Assembly (NCBI RefSeq): GCF_004570875.1
Contig: NZ_SPQK01000004.1
Span: 62,001-126,000, forward strand
Length of the DNA stretch: 64,000 nt
Reading direction: 5' to 3'
DNA from: Blastococcus sp. CT_GayMR16
Lineage (GTDB): Bacteria; Actinomycetota; Actinomycetes; Mycobacteriales; Geodermatophilaceae
The notes beneath the pieces were generated by a model, which did no database searches, had not been told where the DNA came from, and saw nothing but the letters and a program-made list of their open reading frames with translations. Positions 7,782 through 16,920 of the stretch are shown here, piece by piece. Each line of letters starts with the position of its first letter. Position 1 is the stretch's first letter. Both the position numbers and the translations under genes were made by a program.

Positions 7782-9293
7782 GTGCCGCCGACGATCTCCG
7801 CCACCGACCACCCGCTCGAGAAGCTGACCGGCGACGCCGTCGTCGTCGCCGTCGGGAAGGGGCCCGACGGGCTGCTGCCCACGCCAGGTGCCGAGGCGGT
7901 CGACCGCCTGCTGGGCGGGCGCCTGCTCCCGGCTCTGGCCGACCTGGGTGCGCGCGGCGCCGAGGACGAGGTCACCCGGCTGCCGTCCTTCGGGCAGGGC
8001 CCGTTCCCCGTCGTCGCGGTCGCCGGTCTCGGAGCGCCCGACGCCCTCGGCGCCTACACCGCGGAGGCCGTGCGCCGCGCCTCCGGCGCCGCGAGCCGCG
8101 CCCTCGCGGGACGTCGCTCGGTGGTCAGCCTCCTGGCCGCGGTCGGCGGCCCGCCGGACGCCGAGCGCCTGCACGCCGTGGCCGAGGGAGCGCTGCTCGG
8201 CGCCTACGAGTTCACCGCCTACAAGTCCGATCTGCCGGCCGACCGCAAGGCGCCCCCGAGCGACTTCACGATCGTCGTTCCGGTCGCCGCCGAGGCCGAG
8301 GCGGCGCTGCGCCGGACCCGGGCCGTCGCCGACGCCGTCGCCCTGGTCCGCGACCTGGTGAACACCCCGCCGAACGACCTCTACCCGGCCGAGCTCGCCG
8401 CCCGCGGTGCCGCCGCCGGCGAGAAGCTGGGCCTCGCCGCGGAGATCCTCGACGAGGACGCGCTGGCCGCCGGTGGCTACGGCGGCATCCTGGCCGTCGG
8501 CGCCGGCTCGGTCCGCAAGCCCCGACTGCTGCGCCTGACCTACGCCGGCCCAGGCGCCCGCAAGAAGATCGCGCTGGTCGGCAAGGGCATCACGTTCGAC
8601 AGCGGCGGCATCTCGATCAAGCCCGCCGCCAACATGGAGAACATGAAGAGCGACATGGCCGGTGCCGCGGCCGTGATCGCCACCGTGTGCCTCGTCGCCC
8701 AGCTGCGCCTCCCGGTCGAGGTCACCGCAACGGTGCCCATCGCCGAGAACCTGCCGAGCGGCACCGCCTACCGGCCGGCCGACATCATCACCTTCCGCAA
8801 CGGCAAGAAGGCGGAGATCACCAACACCGACGCCGAAGGCCGGGTGGTGCTCGCCGACGCGATCGCGCGCGCCGCCGAGGACCGTCCCGACGTCCTGCTG
8901 GAGACCTCGACGCTGACCGGCGCGCAGCAGGTGGCTCTCGGCAACCGCACCTCGGGCGTGATGGGCACCGAGGAGCTCCGCGACGCGGTCGTCGCCGCCG
9001 GAGCCCGCAGCGGCGAGGGCATGTGGCCGATGCCGCTGCCGATCGAGCTGCGGCGCGGTCTGGACTCCCCCATCGCCGACTTCGTCAACGCCACCACCGA
9101 CCGGATGGGCGGCATGCTCGTCGGCGGGCACTTCCTGTCGGAGTTCGTGCCCGACGGGCTGCCGTGGGCGCACATCGACATCGCCGGCCCGAGCTACAAC
9201 ACCGGCTCGCCCTGGGGCTACAACCCCAAGGGCGGCACCGGCGTCCCCGTCCGCACCCTGCTCGCCACGATCGAAGCCCTCATCGCCGACTGA
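7782..9293 (+). CDS. pepA: Leucyl aminopeptidase (M17 family)
   Basis: A 503-residue cytoplasmic metalloexopeptidase that removes N-terminal residues from peptides. The M17 domain has the two-metal site: K268 and D273 in GKGITFDSGG, D291 in MKSDMAGA, and D350/E352 in the signature NTDAEGR (348-354), whose R354 is catalytic. The N-terminal 170 residues form the usual macro-like domain. GTG 7782 is fixed by the leaderless-type -10 element. It corresponds to Rv2213 (pepB) in the conserved gcvT-pepB-dlaT order. A set of hairpins follows the stop. Confidence 0.95.
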   Translation: MPPTISATDHPLEKLTGDAVVVAVGKGPDGLLPTPGAEAVDRLLGGRLLPALADLGARGAEDEVTRLPSFGQGPFPVVAVAGLGAPDALGAYTAEAVRRASGAASRALAGRRSVVSLLAAVGGPPDAERLHAVAEGALLGAYEFTAYKSDLPADRKAPPSDFTIVVPVAAEAEAALRRTRAVADAVALVRDLVNTPPNDLYPAELAARGAAAGEKLGLAAEILDEDALAAGGYGGILAVGAGSVRKPRLLRLTYAGPGARKKIALVGKGITFDSGGISIKPAANMENMKSDMAGAAAVIATVCLVAQLRLPVEVTATVPIAENLPSGTAYRPADIITFRNGKKAEITNTDAEGRVVLADAIARAAEDRPDVLLETSTLTGAQQVALGNRTSGVMGTEELRDAVVAAGARSGEGMWPMPLPIELRRGLDSPIADFVNATTDRMGGMLVGGHFLSEFVPDGLPWAHIDIAGPSYNTGSPWGYNPKGGTGVPVRTLLATIEALIAD

Positions 9294-9302
9294 GCGAGCT
9301 CC

Positions 9303-9329
9303 CTGATGATCAGGTCTCCTGATCATCAG
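9303..9329 (+). terminator. Hairpin after pepA
   Basis: Perfect 11-bp arms 9303-9313 and 9319-9329 with loop GTCTC, starting 9 nt after the pepA stop. The AT-rich arms built from GATCA are unlike the GC-rich surroundings. Confidence 0.7.
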
Positions 9330-9331
9330 GG

Positions 9332-9383
9332 GTCCTAGCTCACCGTCGATGGTGAGCCAGGACCCCCAACGGTGAGCTAGGAC
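9332..9383. repeat. Three-part inverted repeat with two mutually exclusive hairpins
   Basis: Segment 9332-9344 can pair with 9351-9363 (12 of 13 bp, 6-nt loop) or with 9371-9383 (13 of 13 bp, with the other copy in the loop). The unit is GTCCTAGCTCACC and its complement. It lies between the convergent pepA gene and the gene ending at 9396, so it probably terminates both. Confidence 0.7.
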
Positions 9384-9395
9384 GGCGCCGACCCG

Positions 9396-9752
9396 TCAGT
9401 CGAGGCTGTCCTTCTGGCGGGCGCTCCAGTCCCGCATGCGCTGGGGGTAGCCCGTCACCTGTGCGTCGTAGACAGGGATCGCCAGATCGCGGGAGAGACG
9501 GCGCGCGATGTCCAGGCCGTCGATGCGCCGGCGGGTCCACTCGCCGTCTGCCGCGACCAGCACGATCGTCGTCTCGGTGACGGCGGTGCGCGGCTCCACG
9601 TACCCCTCGACGCCGCGGCGGGTGGCCACGAACTGCTCCAGATGACTCAGGTCGCCCTTGTGCGAGCCGCGGTCCAGCGTTCCCCGACCACCGCCGCGAC
9701 CGCGCCCCGAGCCGCCACGGCCACCGCCGCGCAGCCGGTCGAACAGGCCCAT
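9396..9752 (-). CDS. Conserved actinobacterial hypothetical protein with a Gly/Arg linker
   Basis: A 118-residue protein. It opens MGLFDRLRGG and runs through a low-complexity Gly/Arg segment (residues 9-24) into a globular part with WTRRRIDGLDIARRLSRDL, VYDAQVTGYPQRMRDW and an acidic end. Homologues are sometimes labelled oxidoreductase, but no cofactor motif is visible. ATG 9752 has GGGAGGG upstream. It is divergent from lpdA, with 164 bp between starts. Confidence 0.72.
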   Translation of the reverse strand: MGLFDRLRGGGRGGSGRGRGGGRGTLDRGSHKGDLSHLEQFVATRRGVEGYVEPRTAVTETTIVLVAADGEWTRRRIDGLDIARRLSRDLAIPVYDAQVTGYPQRMRDWSARQKDSLD

Positions 9753-9916
9753 GGCGTCCCTCCCGTCGTCCGGTCCCGCCGCGGTGTCCTCATCGTGATC
9801 ATCGCGACGCTCGGTGAAGCAACGGCGCTCCGGGCCGGCCCGTTCCCGGAGTGGCAGGATGAGGGGCAAGCCCCCGCCTGCGAGCGGGACGCCGACGACT
9901 GCATCGAGGAGCACCC

Positions 9917-11296
9917 GTGAGCGCACCCACCTCCCCCGCCGATCTGGTCATCCTCGGTGGTGGCTCCGGTGGATATGCCGCCGCGTTCCGCGCATCAGAG
10001 CTCGGCCTGAACGTCGTCCTGATCGAGAAGGACAAGGTCGGCGGCACCTGCCTGCACCGCGGCTGCATCCCCACCAAGGCGCTGCTGCACAGCGGCGAGA
10101 TCGCCGACCTGGCCCGCGAGGGCGAGCAGTTCGGCGTCAAGACGTCGCTGGCCGGGATCGACATGGACGGCGTCAACGCCTACAAGGACGGCGTCATCTC
10201 CAAGCTCTACAAGGGGCTGCAGGGCCTGGTGAAGGCGCGCAAGATCACCTACGTCGAAGGTGAGGGCCGGCTGACGTCCCCCACCACGGTCGAGGTGAAC
10301 GGCCAGTCCTACGAGGGCAAGCACATCCTGCTGGCCACCGGCTCCTACGCCCGGACGCTGCCCGGCATCGAGATCGACGGCACAAAGGTCATCACCAGCG
10401 ACCACGCGCTCAACCTCGACCGCGTACCGGCGTCGGCGATCGTCCTCGGCGGCGGGGTCATCGGCTGCGAGTTCGCCAGCGCGTGGAAGTCCTTCGGCGT
10501 CGACGTGACGATCGTCGAGGCCCTGCCGCACCTGGTGCCGCTGGAGGACGAGTCCTCCTCCAAGCTGCTGGAGCGTGCCTTCCGCCGTCGCAAGATCGGG
10601 TTCGAGCTCGGCAGCCGCGTCTCGGGCGTGGAGACCACCGAGAACGGCGTGAAGGTCTCGCTGGAGAACGGCAAGGAGCTCGAGGCGGAGCTCGTGCTGG
10701 TCGCCGTCGGCCGCGGGCCGGTCAGCCAGGGCCTCGGGTACGAGGAGGCCGGCCTGAACGTCGACCGCGGCTACGTGCTCGTCGACGAGCTCTGCCGGAC
10801 CAACGTGCCGACCGTCTCTGCCGTCGGTGACCTCATCCCCACCCTCCAGCTGGCCCACGTCGGCTTCGGCGAAGGCATCCTCGTCGCCGAGCGGGTGGCC
10901 GGGCTGAGCCCCGCCCCGATCGACTACGCCGGCGTCCCGCGCATCACGTACTCCGACCCGGAGGTCGCCTCCGTCGGTCTCACCGAGGCCCAGGCCAAGG
11001 AGAAGTACGGCGAGATCAAGACGCTGACCTACGACCTGGCGGGCAACGGCCGCAGCCAGATCCTGAAGACCGCCGGTGCGGTGAAGCTCATCCAGGCCGT
11101 CGACGGCCCCGTGGTCGGCATCCACATGGTGGGCAGCCGCGTGGGCGAGCTCATCGCCGAGGCCCAGTTGATCTACAACTGGGAGGCCGAGGCCGACGAC
11201 GTCGCCAGCCTCATCCACCCGCACCCGACGCAGAGCGAGGCGCTGGGCGAGGCCCACCTGGCCCTCGCCGGCAAGCCCCTGCACGTGCACGGCTGA
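9917..11296 (+). CDS. lpdA: Dihydrolipoyl dehydrogenase (E3)
   Basis: A 459-residue flavoprotein that reoxidises dihydrolipoyl groups of 2-oxoacid dehydrogenase complexes with NAD+. It shows the FAD loop GGGSGG (14-19), the redox disulfide C45/C50 in GGTCLHRGCIPTKALL, a second nucleotide-binding GGGVIGCEFAS, and the His-Glu pair in the C-terminal HPHPTQSEALGEA. GTG 9917 follows GAGGAGC. sucB starts 48 bp downstream with a strong ribosome site, so E2 and E3 are likely one transcript. Unlike the M. tuberculosis locus, which holds only dlaT, the E3 gene here is adjacent to E2. Confidence 0.96.
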   Translation: MSAPTSPADLVILGGGSGGYAAAFRASELGLNVVLIEKDKVGGTCLHRGCIPTKALLHSGEIADLAREGEQFGVKTSLAGIDMDGVNAYKDGVISKLYKGLQGLVKARKITYVEGEGRLTSPTTVEVNGQSYEGKHILLATGSYARTLPGIEIDGTKVITSDHALNLDRVPASAIVLGGGVIGCEFASAWKSFGVDVTIVEALPHLVPLEDESSSKLLERAFRRRKIGFELGSRVSGVETTENGVKVSLENGKELEAELVLVAVGRGPVSQGLGYEEAGLNVDRGYVLVDELCRTNVPTVSAVGDLIPTLQLAHVGFGEGILVAERVAGLSPAPIDYAGVPRITYSDPEVASVGLTEAQAKEKYGEIKTLTYDLAGNGRSQILKTAGAVKLIQAVDGPVVGIHMVGSRVGELIAEAQLIYNWEAEADDVASLIHPHPTQSEALGEAHLALAGKPLHVHG

Positions 11297-11344
11297 CCGT
11301 TCCGCTCTCCTCCCCCGTCCCACCCCAGAAGGAGCACTGCCCCG

Positions 11345-13153
11345 ATGCCGACGTCCGTCACCATGCCCGCCCTGGGCGAGAGCGTCACCGAGGGCACGGT
11401 CACTCGCTGGCTCAAGCAGGAGGGTGAGCAGGTCGAGGTCGACGAGCCCCTCCTCGAGGTCTCGACCGACAAGGTCGACACGGAGATCCCGTCGCCCGCG
11501 GCCGGTGTGCTGACCAAGATTCTGGTGGCCGAGGACGAGACGGTGGAGGTCGGCGCGGAACTGGCCGTCATCGGTGGCGGCGACGGCGGCAGCGCTCCCG
11601 AGCCGGCGGCGGAGGCGGAGCCCGCCGAGGCCGAGGCCGAGCCGGAGCCCGCCGAGGCTGAGCCCGAGCCGGAGCCGGAGCCCGCGCAGGAGGAGGCGCC
11701 CGCCCCGGAGCAGGAGGAGGAGCAGCCGGCACCCCCTGCCGACAGCTCGGGCGACTCGGGCGGCGGCGAGGGCACCTCGGTGACCATGCCGGCGCTGGGT
11801 GAGAGCGTCACCGAGGGCACGGTGACCCGCTGGCTCAAGTCCGTCGGCGACGAGGTGACCGCGGACGAGCCGCTGCTCGAGGTGTCCACCGACAAGGTCG
11901 ACACCGAGATCCCCTCGCCGGTGAGCGGCACCCTGCTCTCCATCTCGGTCAACGAGGACGAGACGGTCGACGTCGGCGCCGAGCTGGCCGTCATCGGCAC
12001 CGGTGGCAGCGCGCCCGCGGCGGCGTCCGCCCCGGCGCAGCCGAAGCAGGAGGAGCCGAAGCAGGAGGAGCCGAAGCAGGAGGAGCCGCAGCAGGAGGAG
12101 CCGACGCAGGAAGCTCCCCAGCAGGACGCCCCGAAGCAGGAGCAGGCGGCTCCCGCCGCGAAGGCTCCGGCACCCCAGGCGCCGGCCGCGCAGGAGGCAC
12201 CGTCCGGGGACGGCGGCGGCAACTACGTGACCCCGCTGGTCCGCCGCCTGGCCGCCGACCGTGGCGTCGACTTGAGCACCGTGTCCGGCACCGGCGTCGG
12301 CGGCCGGATCCGCAAGCAGGACGTGCTGGCCGCGGCCGAGACGCCCGCCGCACCGGCACCGGCCCCGGCCGCTGCGCAGGCTCCCGCCGCCCGCACGCCG
12401 TCGCCGGCGGCCATGCCCGACACGTCGGTGCGCGGCCGGACCGAGAAGCTGTCGCGCCTGCGCGCGGTCATCGCCCGGCGCATGGTCGAGTCGCTGCAGG
12501 TGAGCGCACAGCTGACCACGGTCGTCGAGGCCGACGTCACGAAGATCGCGCGCCTGCGGCAGCAGGCCAAGGGGGACTTCGAGTCCCGCGAGGGTGTGAA
12601 GCTCTCCTTCCTGCCCTTCTTCGCCAAGGCCTCCATCGAGGCGCTCAAGGCGCACCCGTCGGTGAACTCGTCGATCGACCAGGAAGCCGGCACGGTCACC
12701 TACCACGACACCGAGAACCTCGGCATCGCCGTGGACACCGAGCGCGGACTGCTCGTGCCCGTCATCCACGAGGCCGGCGACCTCAGCCTGGGCGGCATCG
12801 CCCGGAAGATCGCCGACCTGGCGGAGCGGACCCGCACGAACAAGATCACGCCGGACGAGCTGGGCGGGGGCACCTTCACGCTGACCAACACCGGCAGCCG
12901 GGGCGCACTGTTCGACACCCCGATCATCAACCAGCCGCAGGTGGCGATCCTCGGTGTCGGTTCGGTGGTGAAGCGCCCGGTGGTGGTCCAGGACGCGGAG
13001 CTGGGCGAGGTCATCGCCATCCGCTCGATGGTCTACCTGGCCCTCACCTACGACCACCGGATCGTCGACGGCGCCGACGCGGCGCGCTTCCTGACCACCG
13101 TGCGGGAACGGCTGGAAGCGGGACAGTTCGAAGGCGAGCTCGGCCTCGCTTGA
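11345..13153 (+). CDS. sucB: Dihydrolipoamide acyltransferase E2 (SucB/DlaT type) with two lipoyl domains
   Basis: A 602-residue core of a 2-oxoacid dehydrogenase complex. In order: lipoyl domain 1 (3-76, lipoyl-lysine K43 in TDKVDTE), an acidic Ala/Pro/Glu linker, lipoyl domain 2 (144-217, K184), a Pro/Lys/Gln/Glu linker with 5-residue repeats, a peripheral-subunit-binding domain (about 293-330, [16 protein letters not shown]), a second linker and the catalytic acyltransferase domain ending with H571 and D575 in [13 protein letters not shown]. In mycobacteria the homologue DlaT serves pyruvate dehydrogenase and antioxidant defence, so the acyl group handled cannot be fixed from sequence. RBS GAAGGAG precedes the ATG. 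Confidence 0.95.
   Translation: MPTSVTMPALGESVTEGTVTRWLKQEGEQVEVDEPLLEVSTDKVDTEIPSPAAGVLTKILVAEDETVEVGAELAVIGGGDGGSAPEPAAEAEPAEAEAEPEPAEAEPEPEPEPAQEEAPAPEQEEEQPAPPADSSGDSGGGEGTSVTMPALGESVTEGTVTRWLKSVGDEVTADEPLLEVSTDKVDTEIPSPVSGTLLSISVNEDETVDVGAELAVIGTGGSAPAAASAPAQPKQEEPKQEEPKQEEPQQEEPTQEAPQQDAPKQEQAAPAAKAPAPQAPAAQEAPSGDGGGNYVTPLVRRLAADRGVDLSTVSGTGVGGRIRKQDVLAAAETPAAPAPAPAAAQAPAARTPSPAAMPDTSVRGRTEKLSRLRAVIARRMVESLQVSAQLTTVVEADVTKIARLRQQAKGDFESREGVKLSFLPFFAKASIEALKAHPSVNSSIDQEAGTVTYHDTENLGIAVDTERGLLVPVIHEAGDLSLGGIARKIADLAERTRTNKITPDELGGGTFTLTNTGSRGALFDTPIINQPQVAILGVGSVVKRPVVVQDAELGEVIAIRSMVYLALTYDHRIVDGADAARFLTTVRERLEAGQFEGELGLA
12041..12115 (+). repeat. 15-bp tandem repeat in the sucB linker
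   Basis: Five consecutive 15-bp units. The first three are identical, the fourth has one change and the fifth several. They encode PKQEE-type pentapeptides in the linker before the subunit-binding domain. Unit number is likely to vary between strains. Confidence 0.85.
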
Positions 13154-13161
13154 GCGTCGTG

Positions 13162-13196
13162 GATCGGGGCCCCGGCACTCTGCCGGGGCCCCGATC
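13162..13196 (+). terminator. Terminator hairpin after sucB
   Basis: Perfect 16-bp arms 13162-13177 and 13181-13196 with a 3-nt loop, 8 nt after the sucB stop. No T tract. Confidence 0.85.
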
Positions 13197-13232
13197 GCGT
13201 CCCCGGGGGATCTGGAGAAGGAGCACCACGGA

Positions 13233-14141
13233 ATGAAGATCGCGGTCACCGGCGCGTCCGGACTCATCGGCGGCGCGTTGCTCCCCGCCCTGCGGGCCGA
13301 CGGTCACGAGGTGATCCAGCTCGTGCGGCGCACCCCGCGGACCGTCGACGAGCACCGCTGGGACCCCCAGCACCACCGCATCGACCCGTCCGTGCTCGCC
13401 GGTGTGGACGCGGTGGTCAACTTCGCCGGAGCGCCCATCCGTCCGCGCCCCTTCACCAGTGGCTACAAGCAGCGCCTGATCCAGAGCCGCCTGGACGCGA
13501 CGACGACGATCAGCGACGCCCTGGCGGCGGCCGCGGCCGCAGACCCGGGCCGCCGGCGCGTCCTGCTGTCCGGGTCCGCCGTCGGGTACTACGGCGACAC
13601 GGGCTCCCGCACGGTCACGGAGTCCGATCCCGCCGGCACCGACTTCCTGGCCCAGGTGTGCGTCCAGTGGGAGGCGGCCACCGCCCCCGCGGACGCGGCC
13701 GGCGTCCGTGTCGTGCACCTGCGGACCGGGCTGGTGCTCGACCGGTCAGCGATGCTGGTGAAGGTCCTCGGCACCGTGTTCCGGCTCGGCCTGGGTGGCC
13801 GCATGGGCGACGGGCGCCAGTACTGGCCGTGGATCAGCCTGTCCGACGAGATCGGAGCGATCCGGCACCTGCTGACCGCCGACGTGGCCGGCCCGGTCAA
13901 CCTCACCGGACCCGCCCCGGCGACGAATGCCGAGTTCACGACGGAGCTGGGCCGCCAGGTACACCGGCCCACCGTGCTCCCGGTGCCGGCCTTCGCCCTG
14001 AAGCTGGCGCTCGGTGAGTTCGGCCGCTCCAGTGTCGTCGGCGGCCAGCGGGCCCTCCCGGCCCGGCTGCAGGAGTCCGGGTACGAGTTCACCCACACGG
14101 ACCTGCCCTCGGCCCTGCGGGCGGCGCTCGCCAAGAGGTGA
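13233..14141 (+). CDS. TIGR01777 family NAD(P)-dependent epimerase-like protein
   Basis: A 302-residue extended-SDR-fold protein with GASGLIG (residues 7-13) at the nucleotide site, NFAGAPIRPRPFT and the family C-terminal DUF1731 region (GEFGRSSVVGGQRALPARLQESGYEF). It corresponds to Rv2216, next to dlaT in M. tuberculosis. The substrate is unknown; the family is also called YfcH or SulA-like. ATG 13233 follows AAGGAGCACCACGG. The sucB terminator lies upstream, so it is probably transcribed separately. It converges on the kinase gene with 7 bp between stops. Confidence 0.9.
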   Translation: MKIAVTGASGLIGGALLPALRADGHEVIQLVRRTPRTVDEHRWDPQHHRIDPSVLAGVDAVVNFAGAPIRPRPFTSGYKQRLIQSRLDATTTISDALAAAAAADPGRRRVLLSGSAVGYYGDTGSRTVTESDPAGTDFLAQVCVQWEAATAPADAAGVRVVHLRTGLVLDRSAMLVKVLGTVFRLGLGGRMGDGRQYWPWISLSDEIGAIRHLLTADVAGPVNLTGPAPATNAEFTTELGRQVHRPTVLPVPAFALKLALGEFGRSSVVGGQRALPARLQESGYEFTHTDLPSALRAALAKR

Positions 14142-14148
14142 GAGCTGG

Positions 14149-15732
14149 TCAGGTCTGACGTTCGGCGCTCTCGATCAGCCACCCGTCACCGGAGCGGGCC
14201 AGAACGAGCCGGACGCCCGTCGCCGGACGCCCTGCCCCCGACCGCACTGCCTCGCCGTCGGGCCGGGCCGCGGACACGACCTCGTAGGCCGGCCAGCTGT
14301 CGACCAGGTCGAGGCGCACCCGGTCCCCCACCAGCTCCGCGGCGGTCACCTGCTCGACCGCAGGCTCGAACCCGCGGAGCACCTCGCCCGCCTGCGCCAG
14401 CTCCTGTGCGAGCTGGGTGTCGGCCGCCAGCAACGCGCTGCCGGGCACGTGGACGTCGTCGAGCAGTGCGGGTGACGCGGTCGCGAACGCCTCCGCCCGG
14501 CGGCCGTACAGCTCCGCGACCACCCCGCGCCACTCGTCGACGCTTCCGGGCTCGATCCGCTGCTCCCCCTCCAGCGGCGCAGGACCGGCCGCCTCCGACG
14601 GGGCCGCATCGACGGCCGCTCCCCCAGGAACGTCCTCGGGGGCGGCGCCGGTCGCCCCGAGGAGGCCCCAGCCGGCCCCCGCCAGCGCCGCCACGACGAG
14701 GACGACCACCGCGAGCCGTCGGGTGAACAGTGCCGCCACCCCACCGCGGACCGCCGCACGCCAGATGTCCCGACGGCCGGCCGGCTCGATGATGACGGGG
14801 GCCGGACGCGGACTGCGGCCGGGCGCCTCGTGGGTGAGCTCCGTCCGCGGACCGCGGCCGGTCATCCCGAGTTCCGCGTCCGGGACGCCGTCCACCGGCA
14901 GCCGCACCGGCTCGGGTCGGCAGGCGTGCCGCAGGTCCAGCGCGAACGCCGCCGCCGATCCGCGGTCGTGGGGGTCGGCGGCGAGGCCGCGGCCGATCAC
15001 CTCGATCAGCGCCTGCGGCGCGTCCGGGGCGAGTTCGGCCAGGTCCGGCAGCAGGCCCTCCGCGGCGACGGTGAGCGTGTCGGCGGGGGTCGCCGCGTTC
15101 CAGGGTGCGATCCCGGTCAGTGCATGGAACGCGGCGGCGGCGACGCCGAAGACGTCCGATGCCGGCCCGGGTGCCCCGCCGCGGGCCACGGTGGGGTCGA
15201 CATAGGCGGGGGTGACCTCGCCGGCGGCCGTCTCGCCGAGCACCCGGGCCACGCCCAGGTCGGTGAGCACCGGACGCCCCTCACCGGTGAAGACGATGTT
15301 GCCCGGGGAGAGATCGCCGTGGACGACGCCGTTCCCGTGCGCATGGGCGAGGGCGGCGGCCACCGGGGCGATCGCGGTGACCACCTCGCCGGGGCGCAGC
15401 CGCCCGCGACGGGCCAGCAGCGCAGCCAGGCTGCCGCCGGCCAGGAGTTCCAGGACCAACGCCACGCGCGGCGCCGCGCCGCGCTGCGGCTGGTGCACCA
15501 CCTCGAGCAGGCGGACGAGGTGCGGATGGTCGAGCTCGCCCAGCAGCGCCGCCTCCCGGGCCTGGCGCTCCGGGTCCCCCACCACCAGCACCTTGACGGC
15601 GACCGGCGGGCCACCCCGCCGGGGCACGGCCCGCCAGACCTCACCGGAGCCACCCCGGCCCAACCGCGACTCCAGGACGTATCCGGGAACGAGCGGCGCT
15701 TCGGCCACGCCAGCAGCTACGGCGGAGGACAT
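14149..15732 (-). CDS. Membrane-anchored Ser/Thr protein kinase-like protein with an extracytoplasmic domain
   Basis: A 527-residue protein. The kinase domain (about 18-270) has a glycine-rich loop GRGGSGEVW, the ATP lysine K47 in VAVKV, the catalytic segment HGDLSPGN (138-145), where Gly replaces the usual Arg of HRD, and DLG (158-160) in place of DFG. After a Pro/Arg-rich juxtamembrane stretch there is one transmembrane helix (about 337-358) and a 165-residue external domain without PASTA repeats. The Asp and Asn needed for catalysis are kept, so activity is possible without activation-loop control, as in other non-RD kinases. TAGCGT lies 8 nt before ATG 15732. Confidence 0.88.
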   Translation of the reverse strand: MSSAVAAGVAEAPLVPGYVLESRLGRGGSGEVWRAVPRRGGPPVAVKVLVVGDPERQAREAALLGELDHPHLVRLLEVVHQPQRGAAPRVALVLELLAGGSLAALLARRGRLRPGEVVTAIAPVAAALAHAHGNGVVHGDLSPGNIVFTGEGRPVLTDLGVARVLGETAAGEVTPAYVDPTVARGGAPGPASDVFGVAAAAFHALTGIAPWNAATPADTLTVAAEGLLPDLAELAPDAPQALIEVIGRGLAADPHDRGSAAAFALDLRHACRPEPVRLPVDGVPDAELGMTGRGPRTELTHEAPGRSPRPAPVIIEPAGRRDIWRAAVRGGVAALFTRRLAVVVLVVAALAGAGWGLLGATGAAPEDVPGGAAVDAAPSEAAGPAPLEGEQRIEPGSVDEWRGVVAELYGRRAEAFATASPALLDDVHVPGSALLAADTQLAQELAQAGEVLRGFEPAVEQVTAAELVGDRVRLDLVDSWPAYEVVSAARPDGEAVRSGAGRPATGVRLVLARSGDGWLIESAERQT

Positions 15733-15740
15733 GGACCGGG

Positions 15741-15746
15741 ACGCTA
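15741..15746 (-). promoter_or_regulatory. -10 element of the kinase gene
   Basis: TAGCGT on the minus strand, 8 nt before ATG 15732. Confidence 0.55.
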
Positions 15747-15877
15747 GGCCGATCCGCGTCCGCCCCGCTCGGGCTGTCCACAGCCGAACCGACGGGACGG
15801 CTGGGTGTCCTGTGTCACCCGGGACGAGAGATCGGGCCTCCGCGGCGTGGTCGCCCCGGAGGCGCCCGAAGGCTGCT

Positions 15878-15883
15878 TACCGT
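15878..15883 (+). promoter_or_regulatory. -10 element of the 73-aa gene
   Basis: TACCGT ends 6 nt before ATG 15890. Confidence 0.55.
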
Positions 15884-15889
15884 CGACCG

Positions 15890-16111
15890 ATGCACCCGCA
15901 CCGAACACTTCCGGTCCCCGCGTCACCGGTCGTCTGCGAGCCCGACCGCGTCCGGTACCTGCACCTCGTGGCCGCTGCCCGGGTGACCGCCGTGCGCCCG
16001 GTCAGCAAGCAGCAGGTCGCCGACATCGTCCGCGTCACCGTCGACGACGAGGTCGACACCCGCACGTTCGCCGCGATCGTCGCCGACGTCGCGACCGACG
16101 TCCTGCGCTGA
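15890..16111 (+). CDS. Small hypothetical protein (73 aa)
   Basis: No family recognised. It is predicted soluble, with a basic N-terminal third and an acidic end containing VADIVRVTVDDEVDTRTFAA. Support comes from a well-placed leaderless-type -10 element and from the good codon pattern; no homology can be named. It lies between the divergent kinase gene and peptidase E. Confidence 0.6.
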   Translation: MHPHRTLPVPASPVVCEPDRVRYLHLVAAARVTAVRPVSKQQVADIVRVTVDDEVDTRTFAAIVADVATDVLR

Positions 16112-16167
16112 CGCACAGCCGCCCGGCGGGCGCAGACCCCCGCGGCTCGACATCCCCCCGCGGCACT

Positions 16168-16173
16168 TAGGTT
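16168..16173 (+). promoter_or_regulatory. -10 element of the peptidase E gene
   Basis: TAGGTT ends 7 nt before ATG 16181. Confidence 0.6.
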
Positions 16174-16180
16174 CGGAGCC

Positions 16181-16915
16181 ATGCCCGCCTCCGCACCGAC
16201 GATCGTCGCGACCAGCATGGGGTTCGCCTCCCGGGGCCGGGGCCCCTACGACTGGAGTCCCGGCCCCGTCTTCGACCTGATGACCGAGCTCGCCGGAGCG
16301 CCGGAGCGACCGCGGCTCTGCTATCTGGGCACCGCCACCGGGGACGACCCGGCACGCGTGGCCGGCGTCTACGGCGCCTTCGCCGGCAGCGCTGTGCAGG
16401 TCAGCCACCTGAGCCTGTTCACGATGCCGACGGTCGCCGACGCCCGTGCCCACCTCCTCGAGCAGGACGTGATCTGGGTCGGCGGCGGCAGCGTGGCCAA
16501 CCTGCTGGCCGTCTGGCGGGTGCACGGCCTCGACGACGTGTTCGCCGAGTGCTGGCGGGCCGGCGTCGTCCTCGGCGGGGTGTCGGCGGGGTCGCTGTGC
16601 TGGCACGTCGGCGGCACCACGGACTCCTACGGCCCCGACCTGCGCCCCGTCACCGACGGCCTCGCGCTGATCCCGACGTCCAACGGCGTCCACTACGACT
16701 CCGAGGAGCAGCGCCGGCCGCTCTACCACCGGCTGGTCGCCGAGGGCACGCTGCCCGCGGGGCATGCCACCGACGACGGCGTGGGCCTGGTCTACCGCGG
16801 GACGGACCTCGTCGAGGCCGTGGCCGATCGGCCGGACAAGGCGGCCTACCGCGTGGAGCGCGGACCGGACGGCACAGCGGTCGAGACGCGCGTCGAGCCG
16901 CGCCGCCTACGCTGA
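16181..16915 (+). CDS. Peptidase E (S51 family, dipeptidase E-like)
   Basis: A 244-residue cytoplasmic serine peptidase related to aspartyl dipeptidase and cyanophycinase. It has the oxyanion loop GGGSVANLL (101-109) and the nucleophile elbow GGVSAGS with S135. [10 protein letters not shown] and the later [10 protein letters not shown] supply the remaining active-site region. In well-studied members it cleaves N-terminal Asp-X dipeptides. The stop overlaps the first base of an ATG in the lipB frame (TGATG), so the two genes may be coupled as well as having separate -10 elements. Confidence 0.9.
   Translation: MPASAPTIVATSMGFASRGRGPYDWSPGPVFDLMTELAGAPERPRLCYLGTATGDDPARVAGVYGAFAGSAVQVSHLSLFTMPTVADARAHLLEQDVIWVGGGSVANLLAVWRVHGLDDVFAECWRAGVVLGGVSAGSLCWHVGGTTDSYGPDLRPVTDGLALIPTSNGVHYDSEEQRRPLYHRLVAEGTLPAGHATDDGVGLVYRGTDLVEAVADRPDKAAYRVERGPDGTAVETRVEPRRLR
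16908..16913 (+). promoter_or_regulatory. -10 element of lipB
   Basis: TACGCT, inside the end of the peptidase E gene and 7 nt before GTG 16921. Confidence 0.5.
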
Positions 16916-16920
16916 TGACC

